The notes beneath the pieces were generated by a model, which ran no database searches, was not told the DNA's origin, and saw only the letters and a program-made list of their open reading frames with translations. From assembly GCA_002449845.1 (NCBI GenBank), contig DJXW01000016.1, forward strand, positions 1-64,000: a DNA stretch of 64,000 bases. Reading direction: 5' to 3'. This stretch comes from Prevotella sp. UBA6994. GTDB lineage: Bacteria > Bacteroidota > Bacteroidia > Bacteroidales > Bacteroidaceae. A program made the translations under genes and the position numbers. This document shows, piece after piece, positions 50,142 through 58,839 of this stretch. The stretch's first letter is position 1, and every line of letters begins with the position of its first letter.

Positions 50142-51116
50142 TTGATTGAGAAACATATCATTTTAGAGGACATTGATCCCGTAGCGTTTTATGGCGTAAA
50201 CAACGGGCACTTGCATATTCTGAAAGCATTGTACCCTAAATTGCGAATCGTTGCAAGAGGAAACGTATTGAAAATCATGGGCGACGAGGAAGAAATGTCG
50301 CACTTCGAGGAGAACATTGAGAAGATACGCAAGCACATCGTGAAATTCAACACCATCGGTGAAGAAGATATCATCGACATTTTCAACGGACACAAGACCA
50401 AGGCTGATGCCGTGAAAGACGTAGTGGTATATAGCACTTCCGGAAGACCCATTAAGGGTAGGTCGGAAAACCAACAAAAGATGATTGAGTACTTCAACAA
50501 GAACGACATGGTGTTTGCCGTAGGTCCTGCCGGTACCGGTAAGACTTACCTCAGCATTGCCTTAGCTGTGAAAGCATTGAAGGAAAAGACAGCCAAGAAG
50601 ATTATCCTTTCTCGCCCTGCGGTAGAAGCCGGCGAAAAACTGGGATTCTTACCAGGCGACATGAAAGAGAAGATCGATCCCTATCTACAACCATTATACG
50701 ACGCATTGGAAGACATGATTCCAGCCGTGAAGTTACAAGACCTCATGGAAAAACATGTCATTCAGATAGCTCCACTTGCATTCATGCGCGGTAGAACCTT
50801 GAGCGATGCCGTAGTCATATTAGACGAGGCACAAAACACCACTTCTGCCCAAATCCGCATGTTCCTCACTCGCATGGGATGGAACACGAAAATGATTATC
50901 ACGGGCGACATGACGCAGATTGACTTACCCAAGACACAACTCAGTGGATTGAAGGAAGCATTACGTATCTTGACGGGCATTGAGGGAATAGGCGTAGTGG
51001 AACTCACGAAGAAAGACATTGTAAGACATAAACTCGTTACAAGGATTGTCAATGCGTATGAAGCAGCAGACAGAGCTGCAACCAAGACAACAACTGACTA
51101 TCATAATGAAGAATAG
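50142..51116 (+). CDS. PhoH family ATPase
   Basis: A 324-residue PhoH protein when started at the TTG of LIEKHIILEDIDP, which aligns with the MIEK-type start of Bacteroidetes relatives. An ATG at 50091 would add 17 residues but lies inside the promoter. The P-loop GPAGTGKTYLSIALAV is at about 138-153, with ILDEAQNTT (Walker B) and ITGDMTQIDLP downstream, and PRPAVEAG-like SRPAVEAGEKLGFLPGDMKE. It is a phosphate-regulated-type ATPase/helicase whose role is still unclear, possibly RNA-related. Confidence 0.93.
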   Translation: MIEKHIILEDIDPVAFYGVNNGHLHILKALYPKLRIVARGNVLKIMGDEEEMSHFEENIEKIRKHIVKFNTIGEEDIIDIFNGHKTKADAVKDVVVYSTSGRPIKGRSENQQKMIEYFNKNDMVFAVGPAGTGKTYLSIALAVKALKEKTAKKIILSRPAVEAGEKLGFLPGDMKEKIDPYLQPLYDALEDMIPAVKLQDLMEKHVIQIAPLAFMRGRTLSDAVVILDEAQNTTSAQIRMFLTRMGWNTKMIITGDMTQIDLPKTQLSGLKEALRILTGIEGIGVVELTKKDIVRHKLVTRIVNAYEAADRAATKTTTDYHNEE

Positions 51117-51119
51117 CGT

Positions 51120-52313
51120 ATGAAGAAAATTTTATCTATTGCATGGTTCATCATGGCTGGTATTTCTTTTGTACAAGCACAAGGAAATGCACAATCTGTT
51201 ACGTTTGCCAGTGGTGCAGACGTGAGTTGGTGTACTGAAATGGAAGCCGATGGCAAGAAATTCTACAATGAAAGTGGACAAGAAACAGAAATGATGGCTC
51301 TGCTCAAGCAAATAGGCATGAATGCCGTCCGTTTACGTGTGTGGGTGAATCCAGAAAACGATTACGGTCCTTGGTGTGATAAGGCTGATGTATTGGCGAA
51401 GGCTCGTAGGGCACAGGCACAAGGTTTGGCCCTGATGATAGACTTCCATTATAGCGACCGTTTTACGGATCCTTCGCAACAGATCAAGCCTGCGGCATGG
51501 AATGGTTATAATATGGAACAACTGAAGAAGGCGGTAGCCGACCATACCACCGATGTTCTTTCTGCCTTGAAAGCAGAAGGTATTGAACCTCTTTGGGTAC
51601 AAGTGGGCAATGAGACGCGACCTGGCATGATTTTTAATGAAGGGAAAATCGACTGGAACAAAAGTGGAAGTGCAGCTTGGAGTGGTTATATTGCCTTGAG
51701 CAATGCTGGTTATGATGCCGTGAAGCAAGTCTTTCCAAATGCCACCGTTATCGTTCATATAGATAGAGCACCAGAAGACAATGCTTGGTTTTACAATTCA
51801 TTCAAGCAATATGGTGGAAAGTTTGACATGATTGGTCTTTCGCATTATCCAGATTGGGACAACTGGAGTTCTGATAATACCAAGACCGCCAACAATATCC
51901 AGACTCTCTACAACACATTCAAGGTTCCGGTAATGATTGTGGAAACAGGCTATTCTTCATGGGACGAAGCACGTGCCAAAAACGTGATGGATGACTTGTT
52001 TGCCAAGACAAAGAAGCTCTCCGCATGTGCAGGAATTTTCTTTTGGGAACCAGAGGTATATGGTTCTTGGAAGCCTGCCGCATATACAAAATGGAAGTGG
52101 AATGCTTACGATAAAGGGGCATTCAAGTCGAATGGTCGTCCCAGCGCAGCTCTCTCCGCTTTCCGCATGGAAACGAGTGGTATTCGTCAATTGACAAGTT
52201 CACCTATTGCCACATTGCAATACAACTTACAAGGTCAGAGGGTTGGAGATTCTGCCAAGGGGGTCATCATCCAAAAACAAGGAAACACCTGGAGGAAAAT
52301 CCTCCGAAAATAA
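51120..52313 (+). CDS. Arabinogalactan endo-beta-1,4-galactanase (GH53)
   Basis: A 397-residue secreted enzyme: signal peptide MKKILSIAWFIMAGISFVQA, GH53 barrel with GADVSWCTEMEADGKKF, LRVWVNPENDYGPWC and DFHYSDRFTDP, acid/base Glu in QVGNETRPGM and nucleophile Glu in VETGYSS. It cuts beta-1,4-galactan side chains of pectin. A C-terminal 40-residue tail (ATLQYNLQGQRVGDSAKGVI) looks like a Bacteroidetes secretion (type IX-like) tail, ending KQGNTWRKILRK. It starts 3 bp after the PhoH stop and ends at a strong terminator. Confidence 0.95.
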   Translation: MKKILSIAWFIMAGISFVQAQGNAQSVTFASGADVSWCTEMEADGKKFYNESGQETEMMALLKQIGMNAVRLRVWVNPENDYGPWCDKADVLAKARRAQAQGLALMIDFHYSDRFTDPSQQIKPAAWNGYNMEQLKKAVADHTTDVLSALKAEGIEPLWVQVGNETRPGMIFNEGKIDWNKSGSAAWSGYIALSNAGYDAVKQVFPNATVIVHIDRAPEDNAWFYNSFKQYGGKFDMIGLSHYPDWDNWSSDNTKTANNIQTLYNTFKVPVMIVETGYSSWDEARAKNVMDDLFAKTKKLSACAGIFFWEPEVYGSWKPAAYTKWKWNAYDKGAFKSNGRPSAALSAFRMETSGIRQLTSSPIATLQYNLQGQRVGDSAKGVIIQKQGNTWRKILRK

Positions 52314-52323
52314 TCTCTAAGGT

Positions 52324-52366
52324 CTTTAAGGTCTCTGACATCCATAGAGACCTTAAAGTCTTTTTA
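52324..52366. terminator. Intrinsic terminator, 13-bp perfect stem
   Basis: CTTTAAGGTCTCT (52324-52336) pairs with AGAGACCTTAAAG (52346-52358), followed by TCTTTTTA. It serves GH53 and probably the convergent TPR gene. Confidence 0.9.
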
Positions 52367-52380
52367 TAAAGAACACAAAA

Positions 52381-54360
52381 TCATTTTTCTTTCTCAGAGG
52401 TATAACGTTTCATGATGCTATACGCATCATATAATCCAAGCTCGCCCGCCTTACTCAAATCCTTAATACCCTCTTTCCTGTCATTGTTAAAAATGTGCAC
52501 CAAGCCTAAATTGTAATATGCCTCGGCAAGATTGGCATTCAATTGGATTGCCTTACGATAATGGTCGATAGCAGAATGATACTCTTTCTGAATGGCATAG
52601 ACCGTAGCGATATTATAATGCAAATAGGCATTTTCGTTATTGAATGACAAGGCTTGTTTCAAATCGTCTAAAGAAACAGACAAACGCATCTTGGAATCCG
52701 TACCTTGATTGGAAGCATACTCACTCATCATCGCATGACAGTAAGCCCTTTCCCAATAAACGAGTACGTTGGTGCTGTCAATACGCAAGTAATCATTCAG
52801 GTCATTGATGGCTTCAGAGTAATAGTGTGTCGTAACATGTGCAACAGCCCTCTGTATCAGCAAGTCGGCTGCTGTATGAATGTCATGCGAGGCACTGATG
52901 CTCGCACTGATAGAGTCAATGCTGTTGAAAAACGACTTGGTCATTTTCTCATTGATTGGAGACGGTTTACACGTCAGGTAAATCTTTCGTATAGGCTTTT
53001 TGTTATGATTAAAGTCCTCCAATTCAGGTACTACGATTTGCAATGTTCTCACACCACCCACGTATGGCATATACGAAAGAGAGAACAATGGCATAAACAC
53101 ATTCTCCACTACCCTATTTTGTATTGCTCCACGATATTCGCTGTTATATTGCGGAGTAACAACATCCTCATCTACCACCACCCATTGGTCGTATTTCTCT
53201 ACGTCAACATCGCTCATCTTGCGTACTTCACGCAACTTGCTCTTGCTCCACCGTTGCTGAATGCCCTGTTGCTTGTCCAACCTCGCCTTCAACACCCTAA
53301 ACTCATCCATTTCAGCCTTAGCGGTCATTCCCAATTTCCTGTAACATGCGGCACGATTCATCAAGCCTGTCCAGAAGTTGGGAAACTTAGCTATCACAAC
53401 GGAATAATCCTCAATGGCAGCCCTGTAATTACCTGTTTGGTCGAGCAAGATGGCACGGTTATACAAAGCCAAGATATTGTTGGGCTCATACTTCAACACG
53501 AAGTTGAAGTCGTCAATGGCACGATTATCATCTCCCAATTGCTGACGCAACAGACCTCTGTTATAATGTGAGAGGAAATTATTGGGATCCATATCTATCG
53601 CCTTGTCATAATCTTCCATCGCCTGTCTCAACTTGTTCAAGTTGACTCTTGCCATGGCGCGATACATATAATTATTGACTACGCGCGGTTGATAATGTAT
53701 AGCATTTGAGAAAGACGAATCGGCAACGCTCCAGTTTTTTTGTTGCAATCCCAATCTTCCCCTAATAGACCAAGAGTTACCATCATACGGATTGTGTTCA
53801 AGAGTCTTATCCAACCATTTCGAAGCCGTTGCGGTGTCGTTCTCACTGAGATACACCTCCGTTTGCAACGAATAGGCATTGTTTAAGTTGGGCCATCGCT
53901 TCACGATGTATTCCAGTTCTTCATGTGTCTTTTGATAATCTTTCATGAAAAACCTACAATACGCCCTATTATACCAATAACCCCGCTCATCAGGTGAGAA
54001 TTTCAAGGCTTTGTCATAATCGGCAATGGCTTCCTCGTATTTATGTAATCGGATAAGGCTCTCAGCACGGGCGCTGAACAACTCATGTACGTAGGGATTC
54101 AACTTGATAGCTTCATTGAAGTCGTTTTCCGCACCTACATAGTCTTCCAGCTGTAGCTTGCAGAGCCCACGGTAAAACCACGGCTCATAGAGATAGGGCT
54201 TACCAGATAGTACATTATTAAAATGTTGTATCGCAACCACATAGTCATGATTGTTGTATGCTATCTGACCAGAGATAATCAAACGGTCAATATTATATTG
54301 CGCCTTACTGGTCAAGGAAAGAAACAAGCAAACATAAACAATGAGGTTTCGATACAACAT
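52381..54360 (-). CDS. Secreted tetratricopeptide-repeat protein
   Basis: A 659-residue protein with a signal peptide (MLYRNLIVYVCLFLSLTSKA) and many TPR units, for example ANDFNEAIKLNPYVHEL, EEAIADYDKALKFSPDERGY, RQAMEDYDKAIDMDPNNFLS and SAIDHYRKAIQLNANLAEAY. A middle insert at about 365-480 (KLREVRKMSDVDVEKYDQWV) breaks the repeats. It probably acts as a periplasmic scaffold. It is the last gene of a SPOR-ruvX-def-TPR operon (gap to def 22 bp). Confidence 0.9.
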   Translation of the reverse strand: MLYRNLIVYVCLFLSLTSKAQYNIDRLIISGQIAYNNHDYVVAIQHFNNVLSGKPYLYEPWFYRGLCKLQLEDYVGAENDFNEAIKLNPYVHELFSARAESLIRLHKYEEAIADYDKALKFSPDERGYWYNRAYCRFFMKDYQKTHEELEYIVKRWPNLNNAYSLQTEVYLSENDTATASKWLDKTLEHNPYDGNSWSIRGRLGLQQKNWSVADSSFSNAIHYQPRVVNNYMYRAMARVNLNKLRQAMEDYDKAIDMDPNNFLSHYNRGLLRQQLGDDNRAIDDFNFVLKYEPNNILALYNRAILLDQTGNYRAAIEDYSVVIAKFPNFWTGLMNRAACYRKLGMTAKAEMDEFRVLKARLDKQQGIQQRWSKSKLREVRKMSDVDVEKYDQWVVVDEDVVTPQYNSEYRGAIQNRVVENVFMPLFSLSYMPYVGGVRTLQIVVPELEDFNHNKKPIRKIYLTCKPSPINEKMTKSFFNSIDSISASISASHDIHTAADLLIQRAVAHVTTHYYSEAINDLNDYLRIDSTNVLVYWERAYCHAMMSEYASNQGTDSKMRLSVSLDDLKQALSFNNENAYLHYNIATVYAIQKEYHSAIDHYRKAIQLNANLAEAYYNLGLVHIFNNDRKEGIKDLSKAGELGLYDAYSIMKRYTSEKEK

Positions 54361-54382
54361 ACGCTATGTTTAAATAAAAAAA

Positions 54383-54943
54383 TTATTTTTTCACGCACTT
54401 CGTACGGTAGCTACAACGGTATCGACCTTGCAACAGAGCCTTCAACTTGCTCTTGATGAGTTGCTTGCGAAGTGGAGAGATGTGATCGATAAACATCTTT
54501 GCGTCAAGATGGTCAAACTCATGTTGCATCACACGCGACAGATACCCTTCAATCCATTCGTCATGTTCATTAAACTCATCGTCCATGTATTTAACATGGA
54601 TTCTTGTATGACGCATCACCTTTTCGTGAATGCCGGGAAGAGAGAGACATCCTTCTTCCAGGTTTTTCTTTTCCGACTCTTCATCCACCTCCAAGATATG
54701 AGGATTGATGAAAGTCTTGCGAAATCCCTTGTATTCGGGTAAGTCTTCGCTGATCACATCCAGGTCGATAATCACCACACGGATGTTTTTGCCGATTTGT
54801 GGAGCTGCCAACCCAATGCCTTCAGATGCGGCAAGTGTTTCATACATGTCGCTGATGAGTTCCTTCAGTCCTGGATAATCAGGCGTAATGTCTTCAGAAA
54901 CCTTTCTCAAGACAGGTTGACCATATATATATATAGGTAATAT
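54383..54943 (-). CDS. def: Peptide deformylase
   Basis: A 186-residue protein started at MILPIYIYGQPVLRKVSEDI, as in relatives; the frame is open upstream but overlaps ruvX. The three deformylase motifs are present: GIGLAAPQIG, EEGCLSLPGI and QHEFDHLDA with the metal Cys and two His. It removes the formyl group from nascent proteins. It is slightly longer at the C-terminus than E. coli Def (169), ending YRCSYRTKCVKK. Confidence 0.97.
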   Translation of the reverse strand: MLPIYIYGQPVLRKVSEDITPDYPGLKELISDMYETLAASEGIGLAAPQIGKNIRVVIIDLDVISEDLPEYKGFRKTFINPHILEVDEESEKKNLEEGCLSLPGIHEKVMRHTRIHVKYMDDEFNEHDEWIEGYLSRVMQHEFDHLDAKMFIDHISPLRKQLIKSKLKALLQGRYRCSYRTKCVKK

Positions 54944-54953
54944 CATTTCTATT

Positions 54954-55382
54954 TTAATGTATTTTTTTGAAGAGACGCGATTCCATGTAATCCTGCAACA
55001 AGATGGTTGCGCTAATCTCATCTACCAATGCTTTATTCTGGCGGGCTTTTTTCCCGATTCCACTTTCCAGGATGGCACGATGCGCCAACACAGAGGTGAA
55101 TCGTTCATCATAATACTCAATAGGAATTTGCGGCATGTTCTTTTTCCAACGATTCACAAACTGTTGCACCCTATTGAGATTCTCACTTGCTTCACCATTG
55201 GTTTGCAATGGCTTGCCAATAATAATTTTTTCTACTTGCTCGTGTTGGATATATTGCTGCAAATAGCTGAAAAGCTCAGATGTAGAAACAGTCGCTAATC
55301 CACCAGCAATGAGCTGTAGTGGATCAGTGACTGCTAATCCTGTACGCTTTTTACCGTAATCTATGGATAAAATGCGTGCCAA
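54954..55382 (-). CDS. ruvX: Putative pre-16S rRNA nuclease/Holliday junction resolvase (YqgF/RuvX)
   Basis: A 142-residue RNase-H-fold protein: LSIDYGKKRTGLAVTD at the N-terminus with the catalytic Asp, IGKPLQTNGEAS in the middle, YYDERFTSVLAHRAI with the second acidic pair, and a final DEISATILLQDYM. It is thought to process 16S rRNA. It overlaps nothing and lies 10 bp before def. Confidence 0.95.
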   Translation of the reverse strand: MARILSIDYGKKRTGLAVTDPLQLIAGGLATVSTSELFSYLQQYIQHEQVEKIIIGKPLQTNGEASENLNRVQQFVNRWKKNMPQIPIEYYDERFTSVLAHRAILESGIGKKARQNKALVDEISATILLQDYMESRLFKKIH

Positions 55383-55389
55383 CTATACC

Positions 55390-55884
55390 TTATTTATTAT
55401 AAAGGAGCCAAGCGTCGGGATACTTAGAGCGGAACTGGTCGCGTGAACGAACGGCATCAGCCTTGGTGTCGTGTGTAGAAGCAACCACGCGATAGAGATT
55501 ACGCTCCATATTCTTCACGATTTGTGCATCGTAACCAGCAGCCTTCAATTGGTTTTGCAATCCTTGTGCATTAGCGGGAAGAGAGAAAGAACCAACCACT
55601 ACGCTGAAGTTGCGCAAACCAGAACCATTGATTACAGATACAGCCTCTTGGCGTACGGTAACATTGTCGCTATTATCTGTTACTTGTGTTTGGTTTACAT
55701 TCTTTTCAACCAAAGGAGTAACTACAGGAACATCACTTTCAGTATTGACAGGAGTAGCCACGGTCTCAGTCTCGGCAGCCTTAGCCTTGTCATACGCTTT
55801 TCTATAAGCACTTTCCTTTGATTTACAACCAGTAATCAAAAGTGTTGCACACAATCCTAAACACAAAATGGAAGATTTCTTCAT
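55390..55884 (-). CDS. SPOR-domain lipoprotein
   Basis: A 164-residue protein with a lipoprotein signal (ILCLGLCATLLITGCKSKES, lipobox LITGC with Cys20), a T/V/A-rich linker, and a C-terminal SPOR domain at about 90-162 (RNFSVVVGSFSLPANAQGLQ, AAGYDAQIVKNMERNLYRVV). SPOR domains bind bare glycan strands at the septum. First gene of the SPOR-ruvX-def-TPR operon, 7 bp from ruvX. Confidence 0.92.
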   Translation of the reverse strand: MKKSSILCLGLCATLLITGCKSKESAYRKAYDKAKAAETETVATPVNTESDVPVVTPLVEKNVNQTQVTDNSDNVTVRQEAVSVINGSGLRNFSVVVGSFSLPANAQGLQNQLKAAGYDAQIVKNMERNLYRVVASTHDTKADAVRSRDQFRSKYPDAWLLYNK

Positions 55885-56039
55885 AATTGTTTTTTTACTA
55901 TTTGAAAATTAAACTTCTTGAATTTGATAATTTGCTGCGAAGTTACAAAATATATCAGTAACTATCATCAATTTTGCGCATAAAGTTTGTTAAATCAAGC
56001 TAACAGAACTTTTTTTGAAAAAAAATGACTGATAAAACA

Positions 56040-56069
56040 TTGCGTTTTCTGAAGAAATTACTATCTTTG
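56040..56069 (+). promoter_or_regulatory. Promoter of the YtxH/holin-like operon
   Basis: TTG (56040-56042), 19 nt, TATCTTTG (56062-56069), 40 bp upstream of the YtxH start. Confidence 0.7.
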
Positions 56070-56109
56070 CGAAAACATCTATTATTTATTATAACAAAAA
56101 ACAATTATT

Positions 56110-56328
56110 ATGAAAACATTAGGTTATATCGGAGCATTCATTGGCGGTGCTATCGCTGGTGCAGCCCTTGGTTTGGCATTTGCACCCGAAAAGGGAGAAG
56201 AAACACGTACTAAAATTTCTGACGCTGTAGAGGATTTCTTACAGAAGCACAACATCAAGTTGAGCCGTAAGGAAGTAAACGACCTGGTGGACGACATCAA
56301 GGAAGCTGCAGCAGAAGTCGTTGAATAA
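56110..56328 (+). CDS. YtxH domain protein
   Basis: A 72-residue protein: a short glycine-rich hydrophobic N-terminus (YIGAFIGGAIAGAALGLAFA), the PEKGEETR signature of YtxH proteins, and an amphipathic helical tail ending KEAAAEVVE. YtxH proteins are envelope-stress proteins of unknown function. It is coupled with the holin-like and small basic protein genes (gaps of 5 and 3 bp). Confidence 0.88.
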   Translation: MKTLGYIGAFIGGAIAGAALGLAFAPEKGEETRTKISDAVEDFLQKHNIKLSRKEVNDLVDDIKEAAAEVVE

Positions 56329-56333
56329 CTCGC

Positions 56334-56684
56334 ATGTTTTCAAACGACCGTAACATCGAGACGATAGGGCAGCTTGCCGAAGTGCTGAAGCACTACTTGG
56401 GGCTTCAGAAAGAATATGTTAAGCTCGACGTGATAGAGAAAGTGGTCAAGTTGATTACCATTCTCACATTGTCGCTTATCTTCGCATTCTTGGTCATGCT
56501 GATGCTTATCTATTTCTCATTTGCGGCGGCATACGCCTTGGTTCCGCACGTGGGAGCAGTAGGCGCATTCTCTATCGTAGCCGTATTCTACTTGTTTGTC
56601 TTACTGCTTTTCTGTATCTTCAGAAAGCGTTGGATAGAGAAACCTGTAGTGAGATTTCTTGCCAATCTTTTAATGGAAAAATAA
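56334..56684 (+). CDS. Phage-holin-like superfamily (DUF1469) membrane protein
   Basis: A 116-residue protein with two closely spaced transmembrane helices at about 40-65 (ITILTLSLIFAFLVMLMLIY) and 70-100 (HVGAVGAFSIVAVFYLFVLL), a short cytoplasmic N-terminus, and a basic C-terminus. This is the DUF1469/holin-III-like layout, commonly paired with YtxH proteins. There is no lysin nearby, so a phage role is unlikely. Confidence 0.85.
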   Translation: MFSNDRNIETIGQLAEVLKHYLGLQKEYVKLDVIEKVVKLITILTLSLIFAFLVMLMLIYFSFAAAYALVPHVGAVGAFSIVAVFYLFVLLLFCIFRKRWIEKPVVRFLANLLMEK

Positions 56685-56687
56685 ATT

Positions 56688-56954
56688 ATGGTGGAAGAAA
56701 AAACTACATACAGATCGCTCGAAGCCATTCAAGCTCGTAAGGAATACCTGTTGAAAGACATCAGAAACGACGATGAGAAGATTCGCACTCTCTGGGGAAG
56801 TCTCTTTCATAAACCAGACATGTTGGTTTCTTCTAATACTCCGTCAAAGCGAATCAATAGTTTGATGACTACTGGAGCAGGTGTCTTCGATGGCCTTATT
56901 CTGGCGTGGAAACTTTATCGAAAGTTTGGCAAAAAGAAAAAGAATAAAAGGTAA
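56688..56954 (+). CDS. Small basic protein of the YtxH operon
   Basis: An 88-residue protein with charged helical N-terminus (YRSLEAIQARKEYLLKDIRN), a short hydrophobic piece (GAGVFDGLILAWKLYRKFG) and a lysine-rich end KKKKNKR. It is regularly found as the third gene after YtxH and the holin-like gene; no function is known. It starts 3 bp after the holin-like stop and is followed by a terminator. Confidence 0.75.
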   Translation: MVEEKTTYRSLEAIQARKEYLLKDIRNDDEKIRTLWGSLFHKPDMLVSSNTPSKRINSLMTTGAGVFDGLILAWKLYRKFGKKKKNKR

Positions 56955-56962
56955 TAACATGG

Positions 56963-56995
56963 AAGGGAGCTTTTTCAAAGGCTCCCTTTCTTGTT
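56963..56995 (+). terminator. Intrinsic terminator after the YtxH operon
   Basis: AAGGGAGC (56963-56970) and GCTCCCTT (56981-56988) form an 8-bp stem, followed by TCTTGTTAT. Confidence 0.85.
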
Positions 56996-57049
56996 ATATT
57001 CATGTTCCTTGTCACTTTTTATAGACAAATTGCCACACATCTATAAGTT

Positions 57050-57811
57050 TCACAAATCAATTTGCAATCCATCGTATGCAAACTCAATGCCTTCAGGCAG
57101 AAGTTTGTTAGCCTCATCATGAAAACCAATGAGATGGGTGAGGTGAGTGAGATAAGTACGCGAAGCCCCTACCCTCTTGGCGAAGGCAATAGCATCGGAA
57201 ACGAGCATGTGAGAATGGTGTTCCTTTTCCCATCGCAACGCATTCACAACCAATGTTTGTACTCCATTCAGAAGTTTGAAACTATCCTCATGAATGGTCT
57301 TCATATCTGTAATGTAAGCAAAGTCGCCTATCCTAAAGCCAAGGATTGGCAAAGCACCGTGCATGACTTCAATGGGAAGAATTTCTATCTCATTGATATG
57401 GAAAGACTTGTTTGCCTCAATGGGATGAAGATTTAATTTAGGAACGCCTGGGTACAGATGAGGCGTAAAACAATAAGGCATGGTCTGCCTCAACCCATTC
57501 TCGGTCTGTTCATTGGCATAGATATGAATGTCGCCAAACACACAAAAGGGACGAAGGTCATCAATACCAGCCACATGGTCATAATGGATATGTGTAAGCA
57601 ACACCCCATCTAATTTCCTGAAAGGAAAGGGCATGAGTTGCATTCTGATATCTGGACCACTGTCAATGAGTATTCGTGTGGTATCTGTCTCTATGAGAGC
57701 AGCACTTCTCATGCGCTTGTCACGAGGGTTAGAACTTCTACATACCTCACAATTACAGCCCAATGACGGAACGCCTCCAGATGTGCCAGTGCCTAAAAAC
57801 GTGAATTTCAT
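57050..57811 (-). CDS. MBL-fold phosphodiesterase-like hydrolase (PhnP-like)
   Basis: A 253-residue metallo-beta-lactamase fold protein: LGTGTSGGVPSLGCNC and CRSS at the N-terminus, the HxHxDH metal motif in LLTHIHYDHVAGIDDL at about 73-88, GFRIGDFAYITDMKTI and the late HLTHLIGFH. It resembles PhnP (cyclic phosphodiesterase) with its extra cysteine motif CNCEVC, a possible zinc site. The substrate is unknown. It starts 5 bp after the murB stop on the minus strand. Confidence 0.9.
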   Translation of the reverse strand: MKFTFLGTGTSGGVPSLGCNCEVCRSSNPRDKRMRSAALIETDTTRILIDSGPDIRMQLMPFPFRKLDGVLLTHIHYDHVAGIDDLRPFCVFGDIHIYANEQTENGLRQTMPYCFTPHLYPGVPKLNLHPIEANKSFHINEIEILPIEVMHGALPILGFRIGDFAYITDMKTIHEDSFKLLNGVQTLVVNALRWEKEHHSHMLVSDAIAFAKRVGASRTYLTHLTHLIGFHDEANKLLPEGIEFAYDGLQIDL

Positions 57812-57816
57812 AGCAA

Positions 57817-58839
57817 TTATCGAATATTTACTTCTGGCTCGATATGAATGCCAAATCGTTTATACACATCATCTTGAATGGCTTTACATAGAAGAACGAT
57901 GTCTTGTCCCTTTGCTCCGCCACGATTCACCAGCACGAGTGCTTGCTTGGAATGTACCCCCACACGTCCCAATGTACGACCTTTCCATCCACATTGGTCA
58001 ATCATCCAACCTGCTGGAATTTTCTCCCGTTGCTCATCTAAATAATAATGTGGCATATTGGGATATTCTTCTGCCAATTGCAAGTATTTTTCTTTCGACA
58101 CGATAGGGTTCATAAAGAAACTCCCCGCATTGCCTTCAACCTTGGGATCAGGCAATTTAGCATTTCTAATCTCGATGATGATATTGCGCAAATCTTTAGC
58201 CGAAGGTTGGTAAATGCCCTTTTCTTCCAACGCTGCCCGTATGTTTCCATAGTCCAAGTTGGGAACAAAAGAGGTTGCCAACTTATAACTGACGTATGTA
58301 ATGATGTATTGATTGCGCCATTCTCCCTTGAATCTGCTCTGACGATAAGCATATTGGCAATCTGCATTGGTGAAAGATACTTTCTTTCCAGATGCAATCT
58401 CTATAGCTTCAACCTTCACGATGAGGTCTTTCGCCTCTACTCCGTATGCCCCAATGTTTTGTACGGCACTCGCACCGACCTCTCCTGGGATAATCGACAA
58501 GTTCTCAGCACCATAATAACCATGTTCTACGCAATAGGTAACGAAATCATCGAACACCTCGCCACTACCTACGCGCAAGACAACCGATTCGTCCGTGCTT
58601 TCGTTCTCCACAAGTGAAATGCCCTTGATGGCAGAATGAATAACCGTACCATGATAATCATCCGTCAGCAACAGATTACTTCCGCCACCAAGAATCAACA
58701 AAGGTTCATCGGATTCGGTCAAAGAAGACACCAAAGACACCAACTCTTCTTCAGAGGAAAACTCTACGAAACGGTCGCATATCGCATCTATCCCAAACGT
58801 ATTGTGGGATAAAAGGCTATAGTTAAGAATATCTCTCAT
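57817..58839 (-). CDS. murB: UDP-N-acetylenolpyruvoylglucosamine reductase
   Basis: A 340-residue MurB of the short E. coli type: FAD-binding NTFGIDA and LGGGSNLLL, GEVGASAVQNIGAYGVE, YRQSRFKGEW with the catalytic region, and the final GNAGSFFMNP with the proton-donating Ser and DQCGWKGRTLG. It makes UDP-MurNAc for peptidoglycan. It overlaps the preceding DUF4348 gene by 4 nt. Confidence 0.97.
   Translation of the reverse strand: MRDILNYSLLSHNTFGIDAICDRFVEFSSEEELVSLVSSLTESDEPLLILGGGSNLLLTDDYHGTVIHSAIKGISLVENESTDESVVLRVGSGEVFDDFVTYCVEHGYYGAENLSIIPGEVGASAVQNIGAYGVEAKDLIVKVEAIEIASGKKVSFTNADCQYAYRQSRFKGEWRNQYIITYVSYKLATSFVPNLDYGNIRAALEEKGIYQPSAKDLRNIIIEIRNAKLPDPKVEGNAGSFFMNPIVSKEKYLQLAEEYPNMPHYYLDEQREKIPAGWMIDQCGWKGRTLGRVGVHSKQALVLVNRGGAKGQDIVLLCKAIQDDVYKRFGIHIEPEVNIR

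Noticed and set aside
56334..56684. Prophage holin
   Set aside because: No lysin, portal or other phage gene nearby; the YtxH pairing indicates a chromosomal envelope-stress operon.
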